Assembly (NCBI GenBank): GCA_026129545.1
Contig: JAHCHX010000006.1
Span: forward strand, 81,777-145,776
Direction: 5' to 3'
Source of the DNA: Saprospiraceae bacterium
Lineage (GTDB): Bacteria > Bacteroidota > Bacteroidia > Chitinophagales > Saprospiraceae
Length of the DNA stretch: 64,000 bases
Part shown: piece by piece, positions 1 through 9,014 of the stretch
Numbering within the stretch: the first letter of the stretch is position 1
How the letters are laid out: every line of letters begins with the position of its first letter
Program-made: the position numbers and the translations under genes
The notes under the pieces: model-generated
Told to the model about the DNA's origin: nothing
The model's input: the letters and a program-made list of their open reading frames with translations, nothing else
Database searches by the model: none

Positions 1-3000
1 AGTCGTTGTGGTTCTTGTTGCAGTCCCACGCCCGGAACACCACCGTCACCGTGTCCCCGACGTCCGAGCAGCAGAACTCCACCGTCGGCCCGAAGTCGTC
101 CGGCGAGCCGTCGCACGCGCCGCTCATCCGCCTGACCTCGAAACGGTCCAGGCAGCAGTTGTCCCACGTCCCCTGGTCGAACGTCGAGGCGTTCACCAGC
201 GACTTGCCCGAGGCGCCCAGCGCCACCTGCGTGAACTGCGTGCACGCCACCGACGGCGGAGCCACGTCCTCCACGCTCACCGTGATCGTCCGCTCCGTGA
301 TGTTCCCGCACTGGTCCTCCACGAAGTACTTTATCTTGTGCTGCCCCACGCCAAGCCCGGGCGCCGGTATCAGACCGCCGTTCTGCACCACGCCGACCGG
401 CGTGGTGATCTTAACCTGCGTCACCGCGTTGCACACACCGTCTATGACGGCCAGCGGCAGCGGGCCCGAGGCCACGCACTGCCCGTTGTGCTGGCTCGCC
501 GCCGGTATCACGTACCACCCGTGCGCCGCGTCGTACGCGAAGTTCGAGAAGTCTATCGTCGGCGGCGCGTCCAGCACCTTGACGTACTGCACGTGCGTCA
601 CGCTCTCCGGCGCCCCGCCCGTGCACCAGTCCGTTATCTTCCACGTCCTGATTATCTTGTAAGAGCCGGGGCACACCGCCGCCTGCTCGTCGGTGTAGCT
701 CACCGACAGCCCGCAGGCGCCGCTGCCGTCCGTCGTGATCGGCGTGCCGCCGACGCGCGGCCAGCCCGTCACCGCCGGGGCCAGGCTCGACGGAAGGGCG
801 TCGCAGGCGTACTCGGCGTCCGCCGGGAACGTCACCTGGGATACCTTGCCGCGAAGCTTGTCTATGACCTGGAGGCACGTCGAGGAGTTCCCCCACGCGT
901 CCGTAACCACCCACGTCCGAAGCACCCGCGTCAGCACCGCGGGGTTCTCGGAGCACGAGTACTGGACGTAGTCGTCCTGGCGCGACGCGCTCGCCGCCGA
1001 GCAGTCCTGCCACGTCGGCACCCCCGTCAGCGACAGGTTGTCCTCGTCCTGGGTGCACAGTATCGACACGTCCGCAGGGCACGCCACCGCCGGCGGGAGC
1101 TTGTCCTCCACCTTCACGCTGCCCCAGCACACGTTGCCGCCAAGCAGGTGCACCACCCGGTAGGCGTACGTCTTGCCGATGTCGTCGGCGTTCAGCACGG
1201 CGGGCACCCACGGCCCGTTGCCGTACGGCGGCACCTTGTCCAGCTCGACCTTGTAGTCGTCGTAGCAGAAGTAGCTGCCCTCCAGCACGTCGTCCGGGCT
1301 CAGCGCCTTGACGCAGTCCGGGCCCAGCGACACGTGCAGCAGGTCGTTGCACACCACGCTGGCCGGCGTGCCCACCACCTGCACGAACTTCATTATCATC
1401 TGCTGGCAGCCGGGGTCGGCGAGCGCCGCCGACTCGCTGCCGCTCACCGCCTGGCCGTTCACCCGGATGAACGGCGTGGCCGTCCCCGCGTCGAACGTCG
1501 CCGCCACCTTGTGCGAGCCGATGCCCAGCGACGCGGCGTTGAACGTCCCCGTCGCCACCCCGTTCACCGTGATCGACGTCACCGTGCCGGAGGCGCCGTA
1601 GTTCTCGCCCACCTGTATCTGGAACGGCGGCGTGCTCAGGCAGAACGGGTCGTCGAGGTTCAGGAACACCGGCGTCGGGTAGTAGCACTTGCTAGATATC
1701 GTCAGGGACTGGCCCTGCGCGTTCTTCACCGTGATCGTGTACCCCACGCCGTCGACGTGAACGCCGCGAAGCGTGTAGTACACCATCTCGTCGGCCTCGT
1801 CGACCGCCCCGTTGCCGTTGTTGTCCAGGCCGTCGGCGCTGCCCATCACCAGGACGGTGCCCACCGGAAGGGGCACCGGGGAGGCGGGGGGCGCCGGGCT
1901 GTTCGGCGAGTACAGCCCCTGGTTCGCCGTCAGCGTCCAGGTCTGCCCCGCCAGCGCCCATATCTGAACGACCTCCCGGAACTGCCCGTTGTCGAGCGTC
2001 GTGGCGTTGTTCAGGCACTCGCACTTCACCGACCTCGCAAGGTCGTACTCCGGGACGCACTTGCCGATGCCCTCGACAACCGTCACCACGGCCGTGCACG
2101 TCCCGCTGTTGCCGCACGGGTCGGTGACGACCAGCGTCACGTCGTTCGGCCCAAGGTCGTTGCACCCGAGCGTGCCCGGGACGGCCTGATACGTCAGGTG
2201 TTGCGGCGCGGCGCAGTTGTCCGTCGAGCCGTCGTTGATGCCCGCGCCCGTGACGGTCGCGACCCCGAACTTGTCTAGCGTCGCCGTGACGTTCTTGCAC
2301 TTGGCCACCGGCGGGGTGGTGTCGACCACCGTGATGACCTGCGTGTGCACGCGCGCGTTGCCCGCAGCGTCCGTCACCGTCCACGTCCGCGTGATGGAGT
2401 AGCTGTAGAAGCAGCACTGCGCGGGGTCGGCGCACTTCGTGCTGGTCTCGGTGAACCCTATGACCAGGTCCCCGGGCGCCGTGCAGTTGTCGCTCACGTC
2501 GCCGTTGTCCAGCGGCGCGCATATCAGCCCCGGGCCGTTGCCCTTGAACACGCAGCTCGTCGGGATCGCGTCGCACTCCACCGTGATGTCCGCGGGCATC
2601 GTGATGTCCGCGTCGAACTCCGGCTTCTGGGTGTCGACCACCAGCACCTGGAACGAGCAGGCCGCCGTGTTGCCGTGCACGTCCGTCGCCGTGTACGTCA
2701 CCGTCAGCGGGGAGGGCGACACCGGAACGTCGGAGCCGTTCGCCGGGCCGCCCGTCTGGGCCACGGACGATATGCCGCAGTTGTCCGTCGCCACCGGGAT
2801 GGACCAGTTGAGCTTCGCCGAGCACTTGTCGACGTCGTTGCCCACCATCACCATCGAGACCGGGCAGTTGGCGAACTTGGGCGCCTCGGCGTCGGTCACC
2901 GACACGACGATCGAGCAGGAGGCCGTGTTGCCGGCCTTGTCCGTCACCGTCCAGGAGACTTCCGTGTTGCCGACCGGGAAGGTCGCCCCGGCGAGCGTCC

Positions 3001-6000
3001 ACGGGTTGGGCGCGGTCACGTAGCCGTGCGATATCCTCGCGCCGGGGCAGTTGTCAGCGAACGCCGGGTCGAGGATGCCGCTCAAAATCGTTCTCGAGCA
3101 CTGCCCGGGGTCGTTCACGAACGCCGTCGCGCCCGCCGTCGGGCAGGTGATGGTCGGCAGTTGCGCGTCCTCGATTTTCACTTTGCTCGAGCAGGTCGCG
3201 GTGTTGCCGCTCGCGTCGGTCACCGTCCAGATGACGGTGGTCGTGCCGACGGGGAACTCGGCGCCGGCGAGGCTCGGCGAGCTGTTGTGGCTGTTCTTAA
3301 TCGTCGCGCCGGGGCAGTTGTCGGAGAACGAGGCCGGGTCGAACTCGATGCCGACGACCGTGTAGGAGCACTGGTCGGGGTTGTTCGGGCGAACCAGGTT
3401 GGCGATGTTCGAGCAGTCGACGATCGGGGCCTCCTCGTCGTACACCTCCACGTCGAAGGAGCAAACTGCGGAATTGCCGCTCTCGTCCACCACTGTGTAC
3501 GTCACCACGGAGACGCCCTTGTTGAACACCGTGCCCGAGGCGTCGCCGGTGCCGGATTTTGTGGTCGCCCCGGATATCTCGTACGCTATCGTCACCGGGC
3601 AGTTGTCGTACGCGTACTGGAGGCCGATGCCGTTGACGATGGCCGTGCAGACGCCCGGGTCCGTCACCGTCTCCACCCCGTTGGGGCAGGTGATGACCGG
3701 GGGGGTCAGGTCGAGCACCGCCACCTGCGTCGTGCAGCGGGCGATGTTGCCGTGTTGGTCCTCCACTTCCAGTATCACGTCGAGCAGCCCGTTGAGGGCG
3801 AATATGTCGGCGCAGGAGAAGTAGACAAACTGCCCGAACGCGCCGCCGCGGCTGATCTCCTTGCGCGACAGCGGGCCGCAGTTGTCCCAGCTGTCGTTGT
3901 TCACGCCCGCCACCGTCAGCTGCGCGAGCCCGTCGCCGTCGAGCACCACGTCTATCTGGGCGCCCTGGCACATCGCCACCGGCGGCTCCGAGTCGGTCAC
4001 CACGTAGGTCACCGAGCAGGACGCCATGTTGCCGGCGGCGTCCGTCGCCTTCCAATCGACCGTCGTCGAGCCGACCGGGAGCGGCGTGCCCCCGAGCGTG
4101 TGGTTGCCCGTCAGGCTGTTGGTCAGGACGACCGGGCCGCAGTTGTCGTCGTGGGCCGGGCTCAGCTCAAGGCCCGCCACGAAGTAGTGGCAGTACTGCG
4201 GCGTGTTGTCCAGCTGCGTCGGGATGGCGGAGCAGTCTATCGTCGGGTTTTCGTCGTCAACCAGCGTGAGCTTGACCTTGCAGGTCTCGACGTTGCCATA
4301 AATGTCGGTCACGACAATCGTCACGAATATCTTGTCGCCGTGCGCCGCGCCGAAAGAAGTGCCGGCCGCCGGGCTTTGGGCGATGCCGGCGATGCCGCAG
4401 TTGTCGGCGGCCACCACCTCCGGGACGAGGTCGGGCACCAAGCCCGTGCAGTCGCCCTCGCCGTTCGACGAGGTCGGCACCGCGCGGTCGGCGGGGCAGG
4501 TCGCGATGACGGGCTTCTCCACGTCGAGCACCGTCACGGTGAAGGAGCACGCCACGGCGTTGCCCGCGTCGTCGCTCACCTCGAACGCCACCGTCGTGAC
4601 GCCGACGTCGAAGAGATCCCCGCTGTTCGGCCCCTCCAGAAGGGTCAGCGAGTAGCCCGGGCAGTTGTCCCCAAAATACGGGAACGAGTAGGTCACGTAG
4701 GCGCCGCACAGCCCGGCGTTGTTGTCGACCGTCGTGTTCGACGGGCAGGTGATGGTCGGCTCGACCGGGTCGAGCACCGTCACCGTGAACGAGCACGCCG
4801 CCGTGTTGCCGCTCGCGTCCGTCACCTTGTACGCCTCGGTGTACACGCCGCCGTACCCGTAGTAGTTCGGCCCGTGGCCAAGGCCGCTGGTCAGAACCGT
4901 CAGCGGGTTGGGGCAGTTGTCCGCCCCCGCCGGCGGGGTGTACCGAAGGGTCACGCCGCAGGGGCCGCTGGCGACGAGCGCCGGGCTCGCCGGCGGGACC
5001 CCGCCGACACCGCCGCTCAGGCTCCCGTCAATCCCGACCACGATGTCCGTCGGGCACGCTATCGTCGGGTCCTCCACGTCGCTCACCCTCACCTCGAACA
5101 GGCACTCGGCGAAGCCGTTGCCCGCCGCGTCGTAGTACCGCCAGACCACCACCGTCGTCCCCACCGGGAACACCGAGCCGGACTCCAGCCCCTGGTTCAG
5201 GTACATCTCCTCCGACGCCCGCTCGTCGCTGTCGCAGTTGTCGCGGAAACGAACCGTGTAGTGAACCTCCGCGCCGCATACGCCCGGGTCGCTGTCAGCC
5301 TCGATGACGTCGGGGCACAGCCTCACCGTCGGCGGGACGTCGTCCACCACCACTATCTTCACCACGCACGTCGCCGTGTTGCCGTGATGGTCCGTCGCCG
5401 TCCACGTCACCTTCGTTATCCCCAAATCGAACACCGCGTCGTACAGCGTGTTGTCCAGGTAGTGCGTCCCGTAGGAGTGCCCCAGCCGGACCGTCGCCTG
5501 GCAGTTGTCCGTCGCCGTCGCGTCCAGGTAGTCCCCGAACACCCGGTGCGAGCACCCGTCGTTCGTCCCGACCACCTGAAGACCCAGCGGGCACTCGATG
5601 TCCGGCCGCTCCCGGTCCCGTATCGTTATCGTCCACGAGCACGTCGAGACGTTCCCGCTCGCGTCCGTGGCCTCGTAGACTATCAGGTAAGGCTCGTCAA
5701 CCTCGAGGTACGAGCCCGGCGCAGGGCCGCCCGCACGCGTCACCGTCGCGCCGCAGTCGTCCGTCGCCACCGGCGACAGCCACCACACCGACGCCCCGCA
5801 CTTCCCGGGGTCGCTCGACAGCGTCACGTCAGACTCCGGGCAGTTCAAAAACACCGGCGGCACCGTGTCCAGCACCTCGTACGTCGCCGCGCAGCCCGTC
5901 GTGTTCCCGGCGGCGTCAGTGACCGCCCACCACACCGTCGTCAGACCCACCGGAAGGACCCCGCCCTCCAGCGTGAACAGGTGCGGCGCCATCAAAAAGT

Positions 6001-8299
6001 CGTGCCGGCGCTTCGCCCCACCGCAGTTGTCCGCGAACGACGGGTTCACCGCGTCCCCGGGGACCACCTTGTGACCGCAAAAGCCCGGCGTCGCGTAAAG
6101 CGTCGCCGTCAGGCCAGAGCAGTCAACCGACGGCGGCTCGTCGTCCGCGAGCGTCACCTTCGACTGGCAGGAACTGGTGTTCCCGGCCGCGTCCGTGACC
6201 ACGAACGTCACCGACTGCTTCGACCCGTGCGACCCGCCGAAGGACGCGCCGGCCAGCGGCGACTGCGTCACCCCAGTCACCCCGCAGTTGTCCGTCGCCA
6301 AAAGGGCGCCCGTCATGTCCGGGACCGCCCCGAGGCAGTCCCCCGACCCGTCGCTCGACGTGGCCGAGACGACCGGCGGCGGGCACTGCCCGATGAACGG
6401 GCGCTCCCGGTCCTCCACCGTCACCGCGAACTCGCACTCCGCCGAGTTGCCCGCGTCGTCCGTCACCCGGAACCGAACCGTCACCGGGCCCCCGACCGGG
6501 AACGCCGAGCCGCTGTTCGGCCCCGCCAGCTGCGTCAGCGAGTACCCCGGGCAGTTGTCCCCGTGGTACGGGTACGAGTAATTCACCGTCGCGTGGCAAG
6601 CGCCAAGGTCCGTCGGCACCGTCACGCTCTCCGAGCAGGTTATCGTCGGCTCGACGGGGTCCTCCACCAGTATCGTGAACGAGCACGTCGCCACGTTCCC
6701 GCTCGCGTCGTAAACGTTGTACGTCTCCGTGTATATCCCACCGTACGCGTAGTGGCTCGGGCCGCCCCCAAGGCCGCTCTGAAGCACCGTCAGCGCGTTC
6801 GGGCAGTTGTCCTCCCCCACCGGCGCCTCGTAACGAAGCGTCACCCCGCACGGGCCGCTGGCGACCAGCGCCGGGCTCGCCAGGGGGGAGCCCCCAAGGC
6901 CCCCGCTCACGCTCCCGTCTATCCCAACCACGATGGGCGTCGGGCACGCTATCGTCGGGTACTCGACGTCCTCCACCGTCACCGCGAACAGACACTCCGC
7001 GAAGTCGTTGCCCGCCGCGTCGACGTACCGCCACACCACCGTCGTCGTCCCCACCGGGAACAGCGAGCCCGAGGGAAGACCCTCTATCAGCGCGCCGGCC
7101 AGACCCGTCCCGTCGCAGTTGTCCGAGAACAGCGCCTCGTAGGCGTGAACCGCCCCGCAATCCCCGGCGTCGCTCGGAAGCGTCACGCTCGGCGGGCACG
7201 ACTGCACCGACGGGTCCTCCTTGTCCACCACCACCAGCGTCACCGTGCAGCTCGACGTGTTCCCGGCGTAGTCCGACGCAACCCACGTCACCTTCGTTAT
7301 CCCCAGGTCGAACACCGCGTCGTACAGGTTGTCCTCAAGGTAGTGAACCCCGTAACTGTGCTCCAGACGAACCGTCCCCTGGCAGTTGTCCGTCGCCGTC
7401 GCGTTCAGGTCGCTGCCACGAACCCGGTGCGCGCAGCCCTCGTTCGTCGGGAGGTACACCGGGCCCATCGGGCACTCGATGTCCGGACGCTCCCGGTCGG
7501 CCACCGTCACCTTCCACTCGCACGGCGTGACGTAGCCCTCATAGTCTATCGCGTTGTACCTTATCGTGTAACTGCCCCCTATCAGCAAAAAACTCCCCGG
7601 TGCCGGGCCCTGTACGCGGTTGATGCGCTCGACACCGCAGTTGTCGCCCGCGTGGGGAACGACCCAGCTCACGTACGCCCCGCACTTCCCGGGGTCGTTC
7701 GAGACCGTCACGTCCCCGGGGCACGCGTAAAAATACGGCGCCTCGTCGTCAACCACCACAACCTTGAACTCGCACTTCGCCACGCCACCGCTGCCGTCCT
7801 CCACCGAGTACCGAACCAGGGACTCCCCAACCTCGAAGTCCCGCGACGCGTACGAGAACATCCCCCCGCTGTATACCTGGTACAGGTCGTAAGGACCGTC
7901 GTACGTCCCGTCCGGGTTCTGGTACGATACTAAGTAGGATACGACTCCGCATGTCGAAGATGGTATTGGGTGGTTCCATTCGAACTGACCCGCGCAGTCG
8001 CCAAGTGTGCCCATGTTACTCGTATTGATTGTAACTGACGATGGGCAATTGATGGTAATGCAAGAGCTTGTGCCGATGCCATCCGATGCTTTCGGAGCAT
8101 TGATTGTAGCACCATTTCCCGCATATGAGCCGTTGTTTCCCGAAGAAAAAGCGGCTGGGTTCCCAGATGAATAATCCGAAAACTTAGCGTGTGCTTCGGA
8201 GAATGGCAACAAGGCCAGTCCTGTTGGTAGCAATAACCAACAAAGACAACACCGCAAGGCAGTAGCGGAAATCTTGTTAAGAGTGTAGTCTTTTCTCAT
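1..8299 (-). CDS. Giant secreted HYR-repeat surface protein (partial, C-terminus beyond window)
   Basis: Reading from the ATG at 8299 on the minus strand, all 2766 codons to the window edge are free of stops; I checked every in-frame triplet. The N-terminus (MRKDYTLNKIS..., hydrophobic LLLPTGLALLPF, then SEAHA) is a signal peptide. Residues about 150-2030 hold roughly 21 HYR (hyalin, Ig-like) domains of 84-100 residues. Each shows a D-N-C-G or D-N-C-P motif, a G-x-T-x-V-x-W/Y strand, D-A-A-G-N and a conserved Cys. Residues about 2030-2766 are a different Cys-rich region with further Ig-like segments. HYR proteins are extracellular adhesion or matrix proteins. In Bacteroidota they usually end in a type IX secretion domain, which would lie outside the window. 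Codon use from 7930 downward is far more GC-rich than any other gene here. Long plus-strand frames over this region are antisense shadows. Confidence 0.93.
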   Translation of the reverse strand, partial: MRKDYTLNKISATALRCCLCWLLLPTGLALLPFSEAHAKFSDYSSGNPAAFSSGNNGSYAGNGATINAPKASDGIGTSSCITINCPSSVTINTSNMGTLGDCAGQFEWNHPIPSSTCGVVSYLVSYQNPDGTYDGPYDLYQVYSGGMFSYASRDFEVGESLVRYSVEDGSGGVAKCEFKVVVVDDEAPYFYACPGDVTVSNDPGKCGAYVSWVVPHAGDNCGVERINRVQGPAPGSFLLIGGSYTIRYNAIDYEGYVTPCEWKVTVADRERPDIECPMGPVYLPTNEGCAHRVRGSDLNATATDNCQGTVRLEHSYGVHYLEDNLYDAVFDLGITKVTWVASDYAGNTSSCTVTLVVVDKEDPSVQSCPPSVTLPSDAGDCGAVHAYEALFSDNCDGTGLAGALIEGLPSGSLFPVGTTTVVWRYVDAAGNDFAECLFAVTVEDVEYPTIACPTPIVVGIDGSVSGGLGGSPLASPALVASGPCGVTLRYEAPVGEDNCPNALTVLQSGLGGGPSHYAYGGIYTETYNVYDASGNVATCSFTILVEDPVEPTITCSESVTVPTDLGACHATVNYSYPYHGDNCPGYSLTQLAGPNSGSAFPVGGPVTVRFRVTDDAGNSAECEFAVTVEDRERPFIGQCPPPVVSATSSDGSGDCLGAVPDMTGALLATDNCGVTGVTQSPLAGASFGGSHGSKQSVTFVVTDAAGNTSSCQSKVTLADDEPPSVDCSGLTATLYATPGFCGHKVVPGDAVNPSFADNCGGAKRRHDFLMAPHLFTLEGGVLPVGLTTVWWAVTDAAGNTTGCAATYEVLDTVPPVFLNCPESDVTLSSDPGKCGASVWWLSPVATDDCGATVTRAGGPAPGSYLEVDEPYLIVYEATDASGNVSTCSWTITIRDRERPDIECPLGLQVVGTNDGCSHRVFGDYLDATATDNCQATVRLGHSYGTHYLDNTLYDAVFDLGITKVTWTATDHHGNTATCVVKIVVVDDVPPTVRLCPDVIEADSDPGVCGAEVHYTVRFRDNCDSDERASEEMYLNQGLESGSVFPVGTTVVVWRYYDAAGNGFAECLFEVRVSDVEDPTIACPTDIVVGIDGSLSGGVGGVPPASPALVASGPCGVTLRYTPPAGADNCPNPLTVLTSGLGHGPNYYGYGGVYTEAYKVTDASGNTAACSFTVTVLDPVEPTITCPSNTTVDNNAGLCGAYVTYSFPYFGDNCPGYSLTLLEGPNSGDLFDVGVTTVAFEVSDDAGNAVACSFTVTVLDVEKPVIATCPADRAVPTSSNGEGDCTGLVPDLVPEVVAADNCGIAGIAQSPAAGTSFGAAHGDKIFVTIVVTDIYGNVETCKVKLTLVDDENPTIDCSAIPTQLDNTPQYCHYFVAGLELSPAHDDNCGPVVLTNSLTGNHTLGGTPLPVGSTTVDWKATDAAGNMASCSVTYVVTDSEPPVAMCQGAQIDVVLDGDGLAQLTVAGVNNDSWDNCGPLSRKEISRGGAFGQFVYFSCADIFALNGLLDVILEVEDQHGNIARCTTQVAVLDLTPPVITCPNGVETVTDPGVCTAIVNGIGLQYAYDNCPVTIAYEISGATTKSGTGDASGTVFNKGVSVVTYTVVDESGNSAVCSFDVEVYDEEAPIVDCSNIANLVRPNNPDQCSYTVVGIEFDPASFSDNCPGATIKNSHNSSPSLAGAEFPVGTTTVIWTVTDASGNTATCSSKVKIEDAQLPTITCPTAGATAFVNDPGQCSRTILSGILDPAFADNCPGARISHGYVTAPNPWTLAGATFPVGNTEVSWTVTDKAGNTASCSIVVSVTDAEAPKFANCPVSMVMVGNDVDKCSAKLNWSIPVATDNCGISSVAQTGGPANGSDVPVSPSPLTVTYTATDVHGNTAACSFQVLVVDTQKPEFDADITMPADITVECDAIPTSCVFKGNGPGLICAPLDNGDVSDNCTAPGDLVIGFTETSTKCADPAQCCFYSYSITRTWTVTDAAGNARVHTQVITVVDTTPPVAKCKNVTATLDKFGVATVTGAGINDGSTDNCAAPQHLTYQAVPGTLGCNDLGPNDVTLVVTDPCGNSGTCTAVVTVVEGIGKCVPEYDLARSVKCECLNNATTLDNGQFREVVQIWALAGQTWTLTANQGLYSPNSPAPPASPVPLPVGTVLVMGSADGLDNNGNGAVDEADEMVYYTLRGVHVDGVGYTITVKNAQGQSLTISSKCYYPTPVFLNLDDPFCLSTPPFQIQVGENYGASGTVTSITVNGVATGTFNAASLGIGSHKVAATFDAGTATPFIRVNGQAVSGSESAALADPGCQQMIMKFVQVVGTPASVVCNDLLHVSLGPDCVKALSPDDVLEGSYFCYDDYKVELDKVPPYGNGPWVPAVLNADDIGKTYAYRVVHLLGGNVCWGSVKVEDKLPPAVACPADVSILCTQDEDNLSLTGVPTWQDCSAASASRQDDYVQYSCSENPAVLTRVLRTWVVTDAWGNSSTCLQVIDKLRGKVSQVTFPADAEYACDALPSSLAPAVTGWPRVGGTPITTDGSGACGLSVSYTDEQAAVCPGSYKIIRTWKITDWCTGGAPESVTHVQYVKVLDAPPTIDFSNFAYDAAHGWYVIPAASQHNGQCVASGPLPLAVIDGVCNAVTQVKITTPVGVVQNGGLIPAPGLGVGQHKIKYFVEDQCGNITERTITVSVEDVAPPSVACTQFTQVALGASGKSLVNASTFDQGTWDNCCLDRFEVRRMSGACDGSPDDFGPTVEFCCSDVGDTVTVVFRAWDCNKNHND
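3990..7750 (-). repeat. Tandem duplication of a seven-HYR block inside the giant gene
   Basis: The D-N-C motifs at about 7633, 7381, 7116, 6804, 6550, 6280 and 6030 recur at about 5750, 5490, 5236, 4911, 4658, 4397 and 4141, a constant offset of 1880-1893 bp (about 629 codons). The irregular wide spacing (312 and 325 bp) falls at the same place in both blocks. Equivalent domains match in detail: both second domains carry DRERPDIECP, ATATDNCQ, TVRL-HSYG-HYL and YDAVFDLGITKVTW, and both fourth domains carry ASPALVASGPCGVTLRY. The gene therefore grew by duplicating a whole block, not only single domains. Confidence 0.88.
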
Positions 8300-9014
8300 G
8301 AGAAAATAAATTTGGTTGATTAAGCCGCCTCGCCGAAGCGAGTGAAAATATTCTGTCGGCTTTTAAAAAATAATGTTTTAATGTCGAAAAAACCGAAAGC
8401 CAGACTTTGATTGCCGCATGGGCTTGCATCAAATCTGACTCAATTGAACCTCGAAGAGCCGACCAATATGACTGACGACTCGACTATATGCTGAATGTGG
8501 TGGTGAGTTAAGTAGAAGCAAAATAGCCATCCACTACCACCACGAAAAACAATGGTTGCAAGGCATACGCAGCAGCACTTAGAGAGCGTTGCGCTCGCCA
8601 AATCGGGAAAGGGAATGTGATGTGTGGAGAGAAGAAATCAGGAAAGATGTTTCCTGAAATAAACGCCGGACGCAGGAACTGTCCGACAAACTTCGCTCAC
8701 GAGACTACGGGATTAAAACACGCGATTAAAAAATTTGCCACAAATGGCAAGGCAAATGTAGATAACCATGTTTGTTATTACCAAGCCTGCTCATGTAAAG
8801 TTGAAAAAAAATTTGAAGGCAATTTGGGAACGGCTGATTTTGAAGAGTTTTCGGATTTTTGCGACCTCTTTTTGGCGGTTGTTCCTTGATGAATTTGATT
8901 TCCAAAAATCATTGCACGCCTTTGCATTTTCACCAAACATTATGCCGAAAGGTAAGGCATTTCCCTGCCTTCGTCGAAAAACGCTACTAAGCCTGATAAA
9001 ATAAAACCGCAGCC
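8300..9014. other. Intergenic region of 715 bp, no supported gene
   Basis: AT-rich sequence between the divergent giant HYR gene and the E1 dehydrogenase gene. It must contain the promoter and leader of the HYR gene, but I found no clear TAnnTTTG motif on either strand. Two overlapping short frames (8617-8889 and 8768-9004) have no recognisable family or codon pattern and are not called. A short GTGGTGGT / ACCACCAC inverted pair lies around 8498-8545. Confidence 0.5.

Noticed and set aside
411..3002. Two minus-strand frames of 425 and 436 codons
   Set aside because: They are in a different frame from the continuous HYR frame, rich in Gly/Arg, and have no domain.
2345..7933. 1862-codon open frame on the plus strand (and a 756-codon one at 8-2278)
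   Set aside because: Composition is dominated by Arg, His, Val and Ala with no domain. It is the antisense of the HYR gene, whose high GC3 removes stops on the other strand.
8617..9004. Two short plus-strand frames (90 and 78 codons) upstream of the E1 gene
   Set aside because: Overlapping, no ribosome-binding context, no recognisable family.
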